Positions 38,629 to 50,550 of a stretch of DNA of 64,000 bases are shown in pieces. The position numbers and the translations under genes are program-made. Location: NCBI RefSeq assembly GCF_016650635.1, contig NZ_JAEKFI010000003.1:372001-436000 (forward strand). Reading direction: 5' to 3'. The number at the start of each line of letters is the position of its first letter. Positions within the stretch are counted from its first letter, which is position 1. The DNA comes from Pseudomonas sp. TH43. Lineage in GTDB: Bacteria; Pseudomonadota; Gammaproteobacteria; Pseudomonadales; Pseudomonadaceae. The notes beneath the pieces are model-generated. The model worked only from the letters and a program-made list of their open reading frames with translations, did no database searches and was not told the DNA's origin.

Positions 38629-38699
38629 CTTGCGTAGCGGAGCTACGCAAGACTGCGTCCAGCGGACATTCCGCGGTGAGTCTTGCTCGCAAGGCTCAC
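38629..38699. other. Two hairpins between lpdG and sucC
   Basis: CTTGCGTAGC-GGA-GCTACGCAAG forms a ten-pair stem with a three-base loop (38629-38651). A second GTGAG...CTCAC hairpin lies at 38676-38699. They may attenuate or protect the long transcript. Neither has a typical T tract. Confidence 0.55.
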
Positions 38700-38734
38700 G
38701 ACGGGCCGTTACCGCCGTGGTTTCTTATTGTCTG

Positions 38735-40171
<1,437 letters not shown>

Positions 40172-40191
40172 TCAAAAATCCTCTTTTTTGC

Positions 40192-40265
40192 AGCAAGCGT
40201 GAAGCCGCAAGCCTCAAGCCAAACTGCGGTTACTCGCAGCTTGCAGCTTGAGACTTGCAGCTGCT
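40192..40265. repeat. Short repetitive sequence between sucB and lpdG
   Basis: The spacer is made of shuffled copies of GCTTGCGGCTT and AGCTGCAAGC words in both orientations. Such short repeats are common between Pseudomonas genes. It can form several alternative stems. Confidence 0.55.
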
Positions 40266-40269
40266 TCTA

Positions 40270-41493
40270 TCAAATATCCAGCAACAGACGAGCCGGATCT
40301 TCCAGCAGGTTCTTGATGGTCACCAGGAAGGTCACAGCTTCTTTGCCATCGATCAGACGGTGATCGTAGGACAGTGCCAGGTACATCATCGGACGGATAA
40401 CGACCTGACCATTGATGGCCATAGGACGCTGGATGATGTTGTGCATGCCCAGAATCGCTGCCTGCGGCGGGTTGACGATCGGGGTCGACATCATCGAACC
40501 GAAGGTACCACCGTTGGTGATGGTGAAGGTACCACCGGTCATCTCGTCCATCGACAGTTTGCCGTCACGGGCTTTTTTGCCGAATGTTGCGATGCCGCCT
40601 TCGATTTCAGCCAGGCTCATCAGTTCGGCGTTACGCAGAACCGGAACAACCAGGCCACGGTCGCTGGAAACGGCAACGCCGATGTCCGCGTAGCCGTGGT
40701 AAACGATGTCGCCGCCGTCGATCGACGCGTTGACAGCCGGGAAGCGTTTCAGCGCTTCGGTGGCCGCTTTCACGAAGAACGACATGAAGCCCAGGCGTAC
40801 GCCGTTGTGGGACTTCTCGAACAGATCCTTGTACTTCGAACGCAGGGCCATGACTTCGGTCATGTCGACTTCGTTGAAAGTGGTCAGCATCGCCATGTTC
40901 GACTGAGCTTCAACCAGACGCTTGGCCACAGTGGCACGAACGCGGGTCATCGGTACGCGCTTCTCGATGCGGTCGCCAGCGGCGAACACAGGAGCGGCAG
41001 CCGAAGGAGCAGCAGCCTTGGCAGGTGCGGCAGCCGGTGCGGCTTTCTTGGCAGCAACAGCAGCAACCACGTCTTCCTTGGTCACACGACCGCCCTTGCC
41101 GGTGCCGGCAACGGAAGCGATGTTGATGCCGTTTTCTTCAGCCAGCTTGCGCGCGGCTGGAGCAGCAACAGGATCGTCTTCGCCTTCACCAGCAGCCGGT
41201 GCAGCGGCTGCAGCGGTTGGAGCAGCAGCGGCGGCTGGAGCAGCGGCAGCAGCGCCGCCCGCTTCGATGGAGCCCAGGACTTCGTCGGACAGAACGGTGT
41301 CGCCTTCGTTCTTGACGATTGCGCCCAGCACGCCGTCAGCAGTAGCCAGAACTTCCAGTACGACCTTGTCAGTTTCGATGTCAACGATCAGATCGTCGCG
41401 CTTGACAGCGTCGCCCGGTTTTTTGTGCCAGGTGGCAACGGTGCCATCGGCAACCGATTCCGGGAAAGTGGGGGCTTTGATCTCGATAGCCAT
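40270..41493 (-). CDS. sucB: 2-oxoglutarate dehydrogenase E2, dihydrolipoyllysine succinyltransferase
   Basis: SucB is the core of the 2-oxoglutarate dehydrogenase complex. The 407-residue protein has a lipoyl domain with Lys43 in [12 protein letters not shown] and Ala/Pro-rich linkers. A peripheral-subunit-binding domain ([20 protein letters not shown]) follows, and the catalytic domain ends with His378 and Asp382 in [12 protein letters not shown]. It starts 42 bases after sucA. Confidence 0.97.
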   Translation of the reverse strand: MAIEIKAPTFPESVADGTVATWHKKPGDAVKRDDLIVDIETDKVVLEVLATADGVLGAIVKNEGDTVLSDEVLGSIEAGGAAAAAPAAAAAPTAAAAAPAAGEGEDDPVAAPAARKLAEENGINIASVAGTGKGGRVTKEDVVAAVAAKKAAPAAAPAKAAAPSAAAPVFAAGDRIEKRVPMTRVRATVAKRLVEAQSNMAMLTTFNEVDMTEVMALRSKYKDLFEKSHNGVRLGFMSFFVKAATEALKRFPAVNASIDGGDIVYHGYADIGVAVSSDRGLVVPVLRNAELMSLAEIEGGIATFGKKARDGKLSMDEMTGGTFTITNGGTFGSMMSTPIVNPPQAAILGMHNIIQRPMAINGQVVIRPMMYLALSYDHRLIDGKEAVTFLVTIKNLLEDPARLLLDI

Positions 41494-41535
41494 TATCTGT
41501 AGTTCCTTAAATTCGGTTTCAGGTGCGCGAAGGCA

Positions 41536-44367
41536 TTAAACGGTAAACGCGGCTTGCAGGAGACTTTCCTGCTGCTCGGCGTGCATCGATGCGTAACCAC
41601 AAGCAGGTGCAGCAGAAGCCTCACGGCCCGCGTACTCAAGTACGAGAGACTTGTCGAGGTTGCTGATGCTACGACGCAAGTGATGCTGGCTGCAGTACCA
41701 GGCACCCTGGTTCATCGGCTCTTCCTGACACCAAACGGCATGCTTGACGTTGGTATAAGGAGCCAGGACTTCTTTCAAGTCGTCCTCAGGGAATGGGTAC
41801 AGCTGCTCGATACGCACGATGGCGATATCGTCACGGCCTTCGGCACGGCGTTTTTCCAGCAGGTCGTAGTAAACCTTGCCGCTACACAGAACAACGCGCT
41901 CGACCTTTTTCGGGTCCAGAGTATCGATTTCCGGGATCACGGTCTGGAACGAACCTTCGGCCAGATCTTCCAGTGTCGAGATGGCCAGCTTGTGGCGCAG
42001 CAGCGACTTCGGCGTCAGTACGATCAACGGCTTGCGCAGTGGGCGAATCACCTGACGACGCAGCAAGTGGTAGATCTGAGCTGGCGTGGTCGGAACGGCG
42101 ACCTGAATATTGTGCTCGGCACACAATTGCAGGTAACGCTCAAGACGTGCCGAGCTGTGCTCAGGGCCCTGACCTTCGTAACCGTGTGGCAACAGCATGG
42201 TCAGACCGCAGAGACGGCCCCACTTGTGCTCGCCACTGGTGATGAACTGGTCGATTACAACCTGTGCACCGTTGGCGAAGTCGCCGAACTGGGCTTCCCA
42301 GATCACCAGCGCGTCCGGCGTGGTGGTCGAGTAGCCGTATTCGAAAGCCAATACCGCTTCTTCCGACAGGAACGAGTCGTACAGGTCAAAGCGTGGCTGA
42401 CCGTCGTACAAGTGCGCCAGAGGAATGTAGGTACCCGCGTCCTTTTGGTTGTGCAGGACAGCGTGACGGTGCGAGAACGTACCGCGGCCGATGTCCTGAC
42501 CCGTCATGCGGATCGGGTGACCTTCGAACGCCAGGGTTGCGTACGCCATGGTTTCGGCATAACCCCAGTTGATCGGCAGGCCGCCGGCTTGCATCTTCTG
42601 ACGGTCTTCGTAGATCTTCGCAACCTGACGCTGAACCACGAAGCCTTCCGGAATTTCCAGCAGCTTGGCGGACAGTTCCTGCAGGGTCTTCAGATCAAAG
42701 CGAGTGTCGTGACGCGCAGTCCAGGCGTGGCCCAGATACGGACGCCAGTCCACGAACAGCTCTTTGTTCGGCTCTTTGACCAGCGATTTCACTACGTGCA
42801 GACCGTTGTCCAGCGCGTTGCGGTATTCGTCGACCTTGGCCTGAACACGTTCAACGTCCAGTACACCGGACTGGGTCAGACGATCAGCGTACAGCTCACG
42901 CGTGGTGCGCTGTTTGGTGATCTGCTGATACATCAGAGGCTGGGTGCCGCTTGGCTCGTCGGCCTCGTTGTGGCCGCGACGACGGTAGCAGACCAGGTCG
43001 ATCACCACGTCACGCTTGAACTGCATGCGGTAATCAATCGCCAGCTGAGTCACGAACAACACGGCTTCCGGATCATCGCCATTCACATGGAGGATCGGCG
43101 CCTGGATCATCTTCGCAACGTCGGTGGCGTACTCGGTGGAACGCGAGTCCAGCGGGTTGCTGATGGTGAAACCAACCTGGTTGTTGATCACGATGTGCAC
43201 GGTGCCGCCGGTTTTGAAACCGCGGGTCTGCGACATCTGGAAGGTTTCCATGACCACGCCCTGACCTGCAAATGCAGCATCACCGTGGATGGAGATCGGC
43301 AGAACCTTCTCACCAGTCGGGTCGTTACGACGATCCTGACGGGCGCGAACCGAACCTTCTACCACCGGGGAAACGATTTCCAGGTGGGACGGGTTGAACG
43401 CCATGGCCAGGTGAACTTCACCGCCGGCGGTCATCACGTTGGAAGAGAAGCCCTGGTGGTATTTAACGTCACCGGAACCCAGCTCGACCTTTTTCTTGCC
43501 TTCGAACTCGTCGAACAGCTCACGCGGGTTCTTGCCGAAGGTGTTGACCAGCACGTTCAGACGGCCACGGTGGGCCATGCCGATGACGACTTCCTTGGTG
43601 CCGTAGGAACCGGAACGCTGGATCAGTTCGTCGAGCATCGGAATCAGGCTTTCGCCGCCTTCCAGACCGAAACGCTTGGTACCCGGGTATTTGGTGCCCA
43701 GGTATTTCTCCAGGCCTTCACCGGCAGTCACGCGCTCAAGCAGGTGGCTCTTGATGTCGGCGGAGTACGTCGGACGACCACGCACGCTTTCCAGACGCTG
43801 CTGGAACCACTGGCGCTGCTCGGAATCGGTGATGTGCGTGAATTCAGCGCCGATGGTGCGGCAATATGTCTGCTGCAACGCTTCGTGAATTTCGCGTAGG
43901 CTCGCTTCCTCTTTGCCGATGAACAGGTCGCCGGCACGGAAGGTCGTATCAAGATCGGCATTGGTCAAGCCGTAATGATTGATCGACAGGTCTGCAGGTG
44001 CAGGACGCTGCCACAGCCCCAGCGGGTCAAGCTGGGCTGCCTGGTGGCCACGCATACGGTAGGCCTGGATCAATCGCAGCACTTCAACTTGCTTCTTCTC
44101 GTGCTCACTGCTCACGCTGCCGGCGGAAACCGGTTGAGCGCGGCGCTGGTTCTTTGCCAGCAGCACGAAATGATCGCGAATTGTGGAGTGCGAAACATCA
44201 GTGGCAGAGTTGCCGTCGGCAGGCAACTTCTGAAAGTAGGTGCGCCACTCTTCTGGCACAGCGTTAGGGTCGTGCAGGTAGAGCTCATAAAGCTCTTCCA
44301 CATAGGCAGCGTTTCCACCTGAAAGGTAGGCGCTGTTCCACATGCGCTGCATCACGCTTTCTTGCAT
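41536..44367 (-). CDS. sucA: 2-oxoglutarate dehydrogenase E1 component
   Basis: SucA is the thiamine-diphosphate-dependent decarboxylase of the 2-oxoglutarate dehydrogenase complex. The 943-residue protein starts MQESVMQRMWNSAYLSGGN, the standard Pseudomonas N-terminus. It has IGMAHRGRLNVLVN, HGDAAFAGQGVVMET and the ThDP segment with its GHNEADEPS motif. GAGGG precedes the ATG. A 251-base gap separates it from sdhB upstream. Confidence 0.97.
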   Translation of the reverse strand: MQESVMQRMWNSAYLSGGNAAYVEELYELYLHDPNAVPEEWRTYFQKLPADGNSATDVSHSTIRDHFVLLAKNQRRAQPVSAGSVSSEHEKKQVEVLRLIQAYRMRGHQAAQLDPLGLWQRPAPADLSINHYGLTNADLDTTFRAGDLFIGKEEASLREIHEALQQTYCRTIGAEFTHITDSEQRQWFQQRLESVRGRPTYSADIKSHLLERVTAGEGLEKYLGTKYPGTKRFGLEGGESLIPMLDELIQRSGSYGTKEVVIGMAHRGRLNVLVNTFGKNPRELFDEFEGKKKVELGSGDVKYHQGFSSNVMTAGGEVHLAMAFNPSHLEIVSPVVEGSVRARQDRRNDPTGEKVLPISIHGDAAFAGQGVVMETFQMSQTRGFKTGGTVHIVINNQVGFTISNPLDSRSTEYATDVAKMIQAPILHVNGDDPEAVLFVTQLAIDYRMQFKRDVVIDLVCYRRRGHNEADEPSGTQPLMYQQITKQRTTRELYADRLTQSGVLDVERVQAKVDEYRNALDNGLHVVKSLVKEPNKELFVDWRPYLGHAWTARHDTRFDLKTLQELSAKLLEIPEGFVVQRQVAKIYEDRQKMQAGGLPINWGYAETMAYATLAFEGHPIRMTGQDIGRGTFSHRHAVLHNQKDAGTYIPLAHLYDGQPRFDLYDSFLSEEAVLAFEYGYSTTTPDALVIWEAQFGDFANGAQVVIDQFITSGEHKWGRLCGLTMLLPHGYEGQGPEHSSARLERYLQLCAEHNIQVAVPTTPAQIYHLLRRQVIRPLRKPLIVLTPKSLLRHKLAISTLEDLAEGSFQTVIPEIDTLDPKKVERVVLCSGKVYYDLLEKRRAEGRDDIAIVRIEQLYPFPEDDLKEVLAPYTNVKHAVWCQEEPMNQGAWYCSQHHLRRSISNLDKSLVLEYAGREASAAPACGYASMHAEQQESLLQAAFTV

Positions 44368-44618
44368 GCTTGGTCACCCTCGGTTAGGGGAACACCATCG
44401 ATGTCGACACCGAGCAAACTTGCAGAAGTCCGAATGCAGCGACTAAAACAAGCCACTTAGGATCACACTGATAGTCCGGGTACCAGCCCGGATGCCCCTG
44501 CTTGTCTCATTTCTTCAAAATAAGAGCGGCAGCTTGTGGCTACTGCTCTGGTTATAGCCATGACGCGGGTTGAAGCCCGCGCCACAGCCTCTACGGTACA
44601 GCGGTTACAGCAGCTGAA

Positions 44619-45323
44619 TCACACGCCGCTCGAAAGCAGCATGTTACGGATGTGACCGATGGCCTTAGTCGGGTTCAGGCCTTTCGGACATACGTTGACG
44701 CAGTTCATGATGCCCCGGCAGCGGAATACGCTGAACGGGTCATCGAGCGAAGCCAGACGCTCGCTGGTCTTGGTGTCACGGCTGTCTGCCAGGAAGCGAT
44801 AAGCTTGCAGCAGTGCAGCTGGACCCAGGAACTTGTCCGGGTTCCACCAGAAGGACGGGCAAGAGGTCGAGCAGCAAGCGCACAGGATGCACTCGTACAG
44901 ACCGTCGAGCTTTTCACGCTCTTCAGGCGACTGCAGACGCTCGATGGCCGGAGCCGGCGTGTCGTTCTGCAGGTAAGGCTTCACCTTCTCGTATTGCTTG
45001 TAGAAGATGCTCATATCGACGACCAGGTCACGGATAACCGGCAAACCTGGCAGCGGACGAACAACCAACTTGTTACCTTTTACAACGGCAGACAGCGGCG
45101 TGATGCACGCCAGACCGTTCTTGCCGTTGATGTTCATGCCGTCGGAGCCGCAGACGCCTTCACGGCAAGAGCGACGATAGGAGAAACCCTCGTCCTGCTC
45201 TTTGATCAGGGCCAGCACGTCCAGCACCATCAGGTCTTTACCACCGGTATCGACCTGGAATTCCTGCATGAACGGCGCAGCGTCCTGATCAGGGTTGTAG
45301 CGATAAACACTGACTTTCAACAT
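44619..45323 (-). CDS. sdhB: Succinate dehydrogenase iron-sulfur subunit
   Basis: SdhB carries the three iron-sulfur clusters passing electrons from the flavin to quinone. Of 234 residues, the [2Fe-2S] ligands lie in SCREGVCGSDGMNINGKNGL and the other clusters in CILCACCSTSCPSFWW and CRGIMNCVNVCPKG. The ATG at 45323 is the conserved start (MLKVSVYRYNP). An adjacent upstream GTG would add three residues. Confidence 0.97.
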   Translation of the reverse strand: MLKVSVYRYNPDQDAAPFMQEFQVDTGGKDLMVLDVLALIKEQDEGFSYRRSCREGVCGSDGMNINGKNGLACITPLSAVVKGNKLVVRPLPGLPVIRDLVVDMSIFYKQYEKVKPYLQNDTPAPAIERLQSPEEREKLDGLYECILCACCSTSCPSFWWNPDKFLGPAALLQAYRFLADSRDTKTSERLASLDDPFSVFRCRGIMNCVNVCPKGLNPTKAIGHIRNMLLSSGV

Positions 45324-45334
45324 GGCGGTCACCC

Positions 45335-47107
45335 TTAATAAGTCCGGACTTTAGGTTCGAAAGTCGGAACAGTCTTCGGCGAGAAGTTCACGGCACGCTT
45401 GGTGACGCGCTTGTCACCCGGGAAGTACAGGGTGTGGCACAGCCAGTTTTCGTCGTCACGATCTTCGAAGTCTTCACGGGCGTGAGCACCGCGCGACTCT
45501 TTACGGACTTCGGCAGCGATGGCGGTAGCTTCAGCCACTTCCAGCAGGTTTTGCAGTTCCAGCGCTTCGATACGGGCAGTGTTGAACGCCTGCGACTTAT
45601 CGTTGATCTTCACGTTGGCGATGCGGGTACGCAGGTCAGCGAGCTGAGCGATACCTTTCTGCATGTATTCGCCAGTGCGGAATACGCCGAAGTAGTTCTG
45701 CATGCAGCTTTGCAGCTCGCGACGCAGGGTTGCAACGTCTTCGCCATCGGTACGGCTGTTCAGCGCGTTCAGACGCGACAGTGCAGCTTCGATATCGGCT
45801 TCGGTAGCGTCGTCGTATTCGATGCCGTCGGTCAGCGCTTTTTCCAGGTGCAGGCCGGCAGCGCGGCCGAATACCACCAGGTCGAGCAGCGAGTTGCCGC
45901 CCAGACGGTTGGCACCGTGAACCGATACGCAAGCCACTTCACCTACCGCGAACAGACCAGGAATGATCTGATCCACGCCTTCGGCGTTCTGGGTGATCGC
46001 CTGGCCATGAATGTTGGTGGCAACGCCGCCCATCATATAGTGGCAAGTCGGAACAACCGGAACCGGCGCAACAACCGGGTCAACGTGAGCGAACGTCTTC
46101 GACAGTTCGCAGATGCCTGGCAGACGGCTGTGCAGCACTTCCTCGCCCAAGTGGTCGAGTTTGAGCATTACGTGATCGCCATTCGGACCGCAACCGTTGC
46201 CGGCGATGATTTCCTTAACCATCGAGCGAGCAACCACGTCACGACCGGCAAGGTCTTTGGCGTTCGGAGCATAACGCTCCATGAAACGCTCGCCGTGCTT
46301 GTTGATCAGGTAACCACCTTCACCACGGCAACCTTCTGTAACCAGTACACCGGCGCCGGCGATGCCGGTCGGGTGGAACTGCCACATTTCAATGTCTTGT
46401 ACCGGCACGCCAGCACGCAGAGCCATGCCGACGCCATCACCTGTGTTGATCAGGGCGTTGGTGGTGGATGCATAGATACGACCTGCACCGCCGGTAGCCA
46501 ATACGGTGGCTTTAGCGCGGATGTAGGTGGTTTCGCCGGTTTCGATGCAGATTGCGATCACACCGACGAAGTCGCCTTCCTGGTTTTTCACCAGATCGAC
46601 AGCGTAGTACTCGTTCAGGAACGTGGTACCGGCTTTCAGGTTGCCCTGATAAAGGGTGTGCAGCAGCGCGTGACCGGTACGGTCGGAAGCGGCGCAAGTA
46701 CGGGCAGCCTGCCCGCCTTTACCGTAGTCCTTGGACTGACCACCGAACGGACGCTGGTAGATACGGCCTTGCTCGGTACGCGAGAACGGCATACCCATGT
46801 GGTCCAGCTCGTAAACGGCAGCCGGGCCTTCCTGACACATGTATTCGATAGCGTCCTGGTCACCGATGTAGTCGGAACCCTTGACGGTATCGTACATGTG
46901 CCAGCGCCAGTCATCGTTCGGGTCAGCGGACGCGATGGCGCAAGTGATACCGCCCTGGGCGGACACCGTGTGCGAACGGGTCGGGAAGACCTTGGTGATC
47001 ACGGCAGTCTTGTGACCGCCCTGCGCCAGTTGCAGCGCAGCGCGCATGCCGGCACCGCCACCACCAATAATGATGGCGTCGAAAGAAATCGTTGGAATGT
47101 TAGCCAT
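45335..47107 (-). CDS. sdhA: Succinate dehydrogenase flavoprotein subunit
   Basis: SdhA oxidises succinate using covalently bound FAD. The 590-residue protein has the Rossmann [14 protein letters not shown] motif and His46 in [11 protein letters not shown], where FAD is attached. The active-site region includes [11 protein letters not shown] and the [16 protein letters not shown] segment ([17 protein letters not shown]). It starts three bases after the sdhD stop. Confidence 0.97.
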   Translation of the reverse strand: MANIPTISFDAIIIGGGGAGMRAALQLAQGGHKTAVITKVFPTRSHTVSAQGGITCAIASADPNDDWRWHMYDTVKGSDYIGDQDAIEYMCQEGPAAVYELDHMGMPFSRTEQGRIYQRPFGGQSKDYGKGGQAARTCAASDRTGHALLHTLYQGNLKAGTTFLNEYYAVDLVKNQEGDFVGVIAICIETGETTYIRAKATVLATGGAGRIYASTTNALINTGDGVGMALRAGVPVQDIEMWQFHPTGIAGAGVLVTEGCRGEGGYLINKHGERFMERYAPNAKDLAGRDVVARSMVKEIIAGNGCGPNGDHVMLKLDHLGEEVLHSRLPGICELSKTFAHVDPVVAPVPVVPTCHYMMGGVATNIHGQAITQNAEGVDQIIPGLFAVGEVACVSVHGANRLGGNSLLDLVVFGRAAGLHLEKALTDGIEYDDATEADIEAALSRLNALNSRTDGEDVATLRRELQSCMQNYFGVFRTGEYMQKGIAQLADLRTRIANVKINDKSQAFNTARIEALELQNLLEVAEATAIAAEVRKESRGAHAREDFEDRDDENWLCHTLYFPGDKRVTKRAVNFSPKTVPTFEPKVRTY

Positions 47108-47110
47108 GAA

Positions 47111-47479
47111 TCAGATACCCCAGAGAATCTGCACACCCCAGACGAAGTAAGCGAACATCGCGACGCCGCATACTGCCTGGAAAAGGAAACGTACTGCAGT
47201 CGCGGACTTGCCCAGCGCCATCGGCGTCAGGTAGTCGGTCGCGATGGTCCACATGCCGACCCAGGCGTGAGCGCCAAGGGCAACGAGGGCCAGCAGACTG
47301 AAGATACGCATCCCGTTGTGAGCGAACAGGCCGTGCCACTGGTCGTAGCCAATGCCTGGATTCGCTGCAAGGTATCCGATCAGGAAGATGAAATAAGCCG
47401 CGAGAACAACCGCAGACACACGTTGCGCCATCCAGTCATAGAGGCCCGAACGCGAAAGGTTCGTAACGCTGGTTACCAT
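47111..47479 (-). CDS. sdhD: Succinate dehydrogenase membrane anchor subunit
   Basis: This 122-residue protein is one of two membrane anchors binding haem b and ubiquinone. It has three transmembrane helices, YDWMAQRVSAVVLAAYFI near the N-terminus and HAWVGMWTIATDYL with the haem-region His. The start overlaps the sdhC stop by seven bases. Confidence 0.95.
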   Translation of the reverse strand: MVTSVTNLSRSGLYDWMAQRVSAVVLAAYFIFLIGYLAANPGIGYDQWHGLFAHNGMRIFSLLALVALGAHAWVGMWTIATDYLTPMALGKSATAVRFLFQAVCGVAMFAYFVWGVQILWGI

Positions 47480-47847
47480 ATCCAAACTCCTGCCAGAACG
47501 ATCAGCACCACGGAAATGGCGATGATGATTTTCGAGCCCAGGCGGCCGCCTTCCAGCGTCTCACCGATGCCCATGTCCATGATCAAGTGGCGCACACCGG
47601 CTACCAGGTGATACAGCAGAGCGGACAGGAGGCCCCATGCTACGAACTTGGCCAGCGGGCTGGTCAAGCATGCCTTCACTTCGGCAAAACCTTCCTCGGA
47701 ACCCAGGGATTTGCCCAATGCATAAAGCATGAAGCCGAGGCCCAGGAAGAGGATGATGCCGGAAACACGGTGAAGAAACGACGTAACGCCGGTGATGGGG
47801 AGTTTGATGGTCCTTAGGTCTAGGTTTACAGGTCGTTGGCTTTTCAC
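47473..47847 (-). CDS. sdhC: Succinate dehydrogenase cytochrome b556 subunit
   Basis: This 124-residue three-helix anchor contains LHRVSGIILFLGL (quinone-site Arg and Ser) and YHLVAGVRHLIMDMGI with the haem His. I chose the GTG at 47847, matching the VKSQRPVNLDLRT start of Pseudomonas homologues; it has only a weak ribosome site. A TTG 33 bases upstream is in frame but lacks support. Confidence 0.92.
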   Translation of the reverse strand: MKSQRPVNLDLRTIKLPITGVTSFLHRVSGIILFLGLGFMLYALGKSLGSEEGFAEVKACLTSPLAKFVAWGLLSALLYHLVAGVRHLIMDMGIGETLEGGRLGSKIIIAISVVLIVLAGVWIW

Positions 47848-47981
47848 GGCTTTTTTTTCACACTGAAGAGCCCCTAACAATCAGGGCAAAGTTGTTGGGG
47901 AGTGCACTGGTCAGGTAACCACCACCCAGGGATGCGACCCCCAATAAAGCAGGCCCAAAAGCCCTTGGCGGTCGGTGGCCG

Positions 47982-48010
47982 AGTATAGACAGTTAGGCTA
48001 CTAATGACAA
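47982..48010 (-). promoter_or_regulatory. sdhC: Sigma70 promoter of the sdh-suc operon
   Basis: On the minus strand, TTGTCA and TATACT are separated by 17 bases, close to the sigma70 consensus. It lies about 135 bases before sdhC, leaving a long leader. Confidence 0.8.
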
Positions 48011-48124
48011 CGCAATCACCTACCCCAAATAGCTGATTGCACAAGTCGTATAAAAGGCGTAAATGGCAGTCAATTTCGAGGAAAAAGTGCGCTTAAAGCC
48101 TTCTGGAGCAAGACTTTAGGCAAA

Positions 48125-48152
48125 TTGACATTCGAATTTATCTCACTATAGT
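48125..48152 (+). promoter_or_regulatory. gltA: Sigma70 promoter of gltA
   Basis: TTGACA (48125-48130) and TATAGT (48147-48152) are separated by 16 bases. It lies 58 bases before the gltA ATG. With the minus-strand promoter it makes the 362-base region between sdhC and gltA a divergent control region. Confidence 0.82.
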
Positions 48153-48209
48153 GGTGCGGGCCCTGCGTGGGGGGTCTGTCTGATGGTTCAAGCATAAATA
48201 GGAGGCCAC

Positions 48210-49499
48210 ATGGCTGACAAAAAAGCGCAGTTGATCATCGAGGGCGCAGCCCCCGTCGAGCTGCCCATTTTAACCGGCACCGTTGGTCCCGATGTAATCG
48301 ATGTTCGGGGCCTGACGGCCACGGGCCGCTTCACTTTCGACCCTGGTTTCATGTCGACCGCCTCGTGCGAGTCGAAGATCACCTATATCGACGGCGACAA
48401 CGGCATTCTGTTGCACCGCGGCTACCCGATCGAACAACTGGCTGAAAAGTCGGACTACCTGGAAACCTGCTATCTGCTGCTCAACGGCGAATTGCCGACT
48501 GCAGAACAGAAGGCCCAGTTCGTCAGCACCGTGAAAAACCACACGATGGTTCACGAGCAGTTGAAAACCTTCTTCAACGGTTTCCGTCGCGACGCCCACC
48601 CGATGGCCGTCATGTGCGGTGTAGTCGGCGCCCTCTCGGCCTTCTACCACGACTCCCTGGACATCAATAACCCGCAGCATCGCGAAATCTCCGCGATCCG
48701 CCTGGTTGCCAAGATGCCGACCCTGGCAGCGATGGTTTACAAGTACTCCATGGGCCAACCCATGATGTACCCGCGCAACGATCTGACGTACGCGGAAAAC
48801 TTCCTGCACATGATGTTCAACACCCCGTGCGAGATCAAACCGATCAGCCCGGTGCTCGCCAAGGCCATGGACCGGATCTTCATCCTCCACGCCGACCACG
48901 AGCAGAACGCATCGACTTCCACCGTACGCCTCGCGGGCTCTTCGGGTGCCAACCCGTTCGCCTGTATCGCCGCCGGTATCGCCGCACTGTGGGGCCCTGC
49001 CCACGGCGGTGCGAACGAAGCTGTGCTGACCATGCTTGATGAAATTGGCGATGTTTCGAACATCGACAAGTTCATCGCCAAGGCCAAGGACAAGAACGAT
49101 CCGTTCAAACTGATGGGCTTCGGTCACCGCGTTTACAAAAACCGCGATCCGCGTGCCACTGTAATGAAGCAGACCTGCGACGAAGTGTTGAAAGAGCTGG
49201 GCATCAAGGACGACAAGCAACTCGAACTGGCCATGCGCCTGGAAGAGATCGCCCTGACCGACCCGTACTTCATCGAACGCTCGCTGTACCCGAACGTCGA
49301 CTTCTACTCGGGGATTATCCTCAAGGCGATCGGCATTCCTACCAGCATGTTCACTGTGATTTTCGCCCTGGCACGTACTGTTGGCTGGATTTCGCACTGG
49401 AAAGAGATGCTTTCGAGCCCGTACAAGATTGGCCGTCCGCGCCAGTTGTATACCGGTTATGAGTCGCGTGATCTGACCAAGCTGGAAGACCGCAAATAA
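48210..49499 (+). CDS. gltA: Citrate synthase
   Basis: GltA condenses acetyl-CoA with oxaloacetate. The 429-residue protein is the hexameric type II form. Catalytic residues are His265 in [12 protein letters not shown], His306 in [13 protein letters not shown] and Asp364 in [15 protein letters not shown] precedes the ATG. It diverges from sdhC and is followed by its own terminator. Confidence 0.98.
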   Translation: MADKKAQLIIEGAAPVELPILTGTVGPDVIDVRGLTATGRFTFDPGFMSTASCESKITYIDGDNGILLHRGYPIEQLAEKSDYLETCYLLLNGELPTAEQKAQFVSTVKNHTMVHEQLKTFFNGFRRDAHPMAVMCGVVGALSAFYHDSLDINNPQHREISAIRLVAKMPTLAAMVYKYSMGQPMMYPRNDLTYAENFLHMMFNTPCEIKPISPVLAKAMDRIFILHADHEQNASTSTVRLAGSSGANPFACIAAGIAALWGPAHGGANEAVLTMLDEIGDVSNIDKFIAKAKDKNDPFKLMGFGHRVYKNRDPRATVMKQTCDEVLKELGIKDDKQLELAMRLEEIALTDPYFIERSLYPNVDFYSGIILKAIGIPTSMFTVIFALARTVGWISHWKEMLSSPYKIGRPRQLYTGYESRDLTKLEDRK

Positions 49500-49536
49500 G
49501 ACCTGTCTTGCGATAATGTCTTGAAGTTGTACCGGG

Positions 49537-49567
49537 AACGGCCTCTATTTATATAGGGGCCGTTTTT
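49537..49567 (+). terminator. Terminator of gltA
   Basis: AACGGCCTCTAT pairs with ATAGGGGCCGTT (one G-U pair) and is followed by T residues, 37 bases after the gltA stop. Confidence 0.9.
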
Positions 49568-49592
49568 GTTTGTCTGGGATTTCGGGATTTGG

Positions 49593-50433
49593 GTGTATAT
49601 CCGTTGCTGCGGTTGCTGCCGCTGGCGGTTTCGCTCTTACAGCGAGTCACTTTTCCAAACGCCGAAAAGGTAACCCAAAAGGCTTGGCCCCGGCGTACGG
49701 CACTTCGCCTAGGCTCAGTGTTCCCTCGCTACGGTGTCCATCCGGGGGCATCGTCTACGGTTTGCTGCGCTGCACCTCCTCTCGATGTGTTTGGCTTCGC
49801 CAAACGGCGCTGCGCGCCTAAACCCCGGATGAACACCTCCGCTCGGCCTGCCGAAGGGGCAAAAAATCAAAAGCCAAAGCAAGATCACAAACCAGATCAA
49901 AAGCCAGCCCCCCCTCACCCTAGCCCTCCCGAAACGTCGGACCGCCCAAAGGGAGAGGGAACTGTTCGAGGTGCTTGGGAGAGGAACGCCAACATGGAAT
50001 ACCGAGTCGAACGCGTATTTTGAAAAGCCCACCAATCGGCCCCCTCTCCCTCGGGAGAGGGCTGGGGTGAGGGGCGAGAACACCACAAGAACCAAAGCCA
50101 AGCACGCTGTGCTCCTCACCACTCAACACGATGAGCGTTAGCTCGAGTAAAGCTCTTGATCTAGAAGGCCCGTCGGCAGGCTGAGTGGAGGGATTGATCC
50201 GGGGGTGGGAGCGCAGCGACCGTTTGGCGAAGCCAAATGCATCGAGAGGAGGTGCAGCGAAGCAAACCGTAGGCGATGCGCCCGGATCGATCCCGAAGCG
50301 AAGGAACCCGAGCCTAAGCGAGGGCCGTACGTCAGGGTAAAGCCTTTTGGGTTACCTTTTCGGCGTTTGGAAAAGGTGACTCGCCGTAAGGGCGAAACCC
50401 TAAGCAGCCATCACCGCAGCAACGGATATACAC
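49593..50433. repeat. Composite nested inverted repeat (~840 bp), no gene
   Basis: Left outer arm 49593-49860 and right outer arm 50168-50433 are inverted copies that remain closely similar; shared words include GTGTATATCCGTTGCTGCGG, GAAAAGGTAACCCAAAAGGC and CTGCACCTCCTCTCGATG. Between them lies an inner pair, CCCCTCACCCTAGCCCTCCC at 49911 and its near complement ending at 50074. ORFs here have no ribosome sites or family signals. It fills the space between gltA and actP and has no transposase. Confidence 0.85.
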
Positions 50434-50550
50434 ACACAAACCACCAACCACACAGCCCCGCCGTCCGATAACCGCCCAATAAAAAATGCCCCGATCTCTC
50501 GACCAGGGCATTCAGTAAAACGCTACAACTTACCTATAAGCATCAAACGA

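Noticed and set aside
41554..43899. A 781-codon plus-strand open frame opposite sucA
   Set aside because: Shadow of sucA; amino-acid composition (Val, Arg, His, Gln rich) is not that of a real protein.
45350..45365. GGTTCGAA-like string suggesting a tRNA T-arm
   Set aside because: It is inside the sdhA 3' end and no acceptor stem or anticodon arm can be built around it.
45434..47611. A 725-codon open frame on the plus strand opposite sdhA and sdhD
   Set aside because: It is antisense to clearly conserved sdhA/sdhD, has no ribosome site, and arises from high GC with codon bias.
49570..50471. Several short ORFs (83-144 codons) downstream of gltA
   Set aside because: They lie inside the nested inverted repeat, occur in both orientations and lack translation signals.
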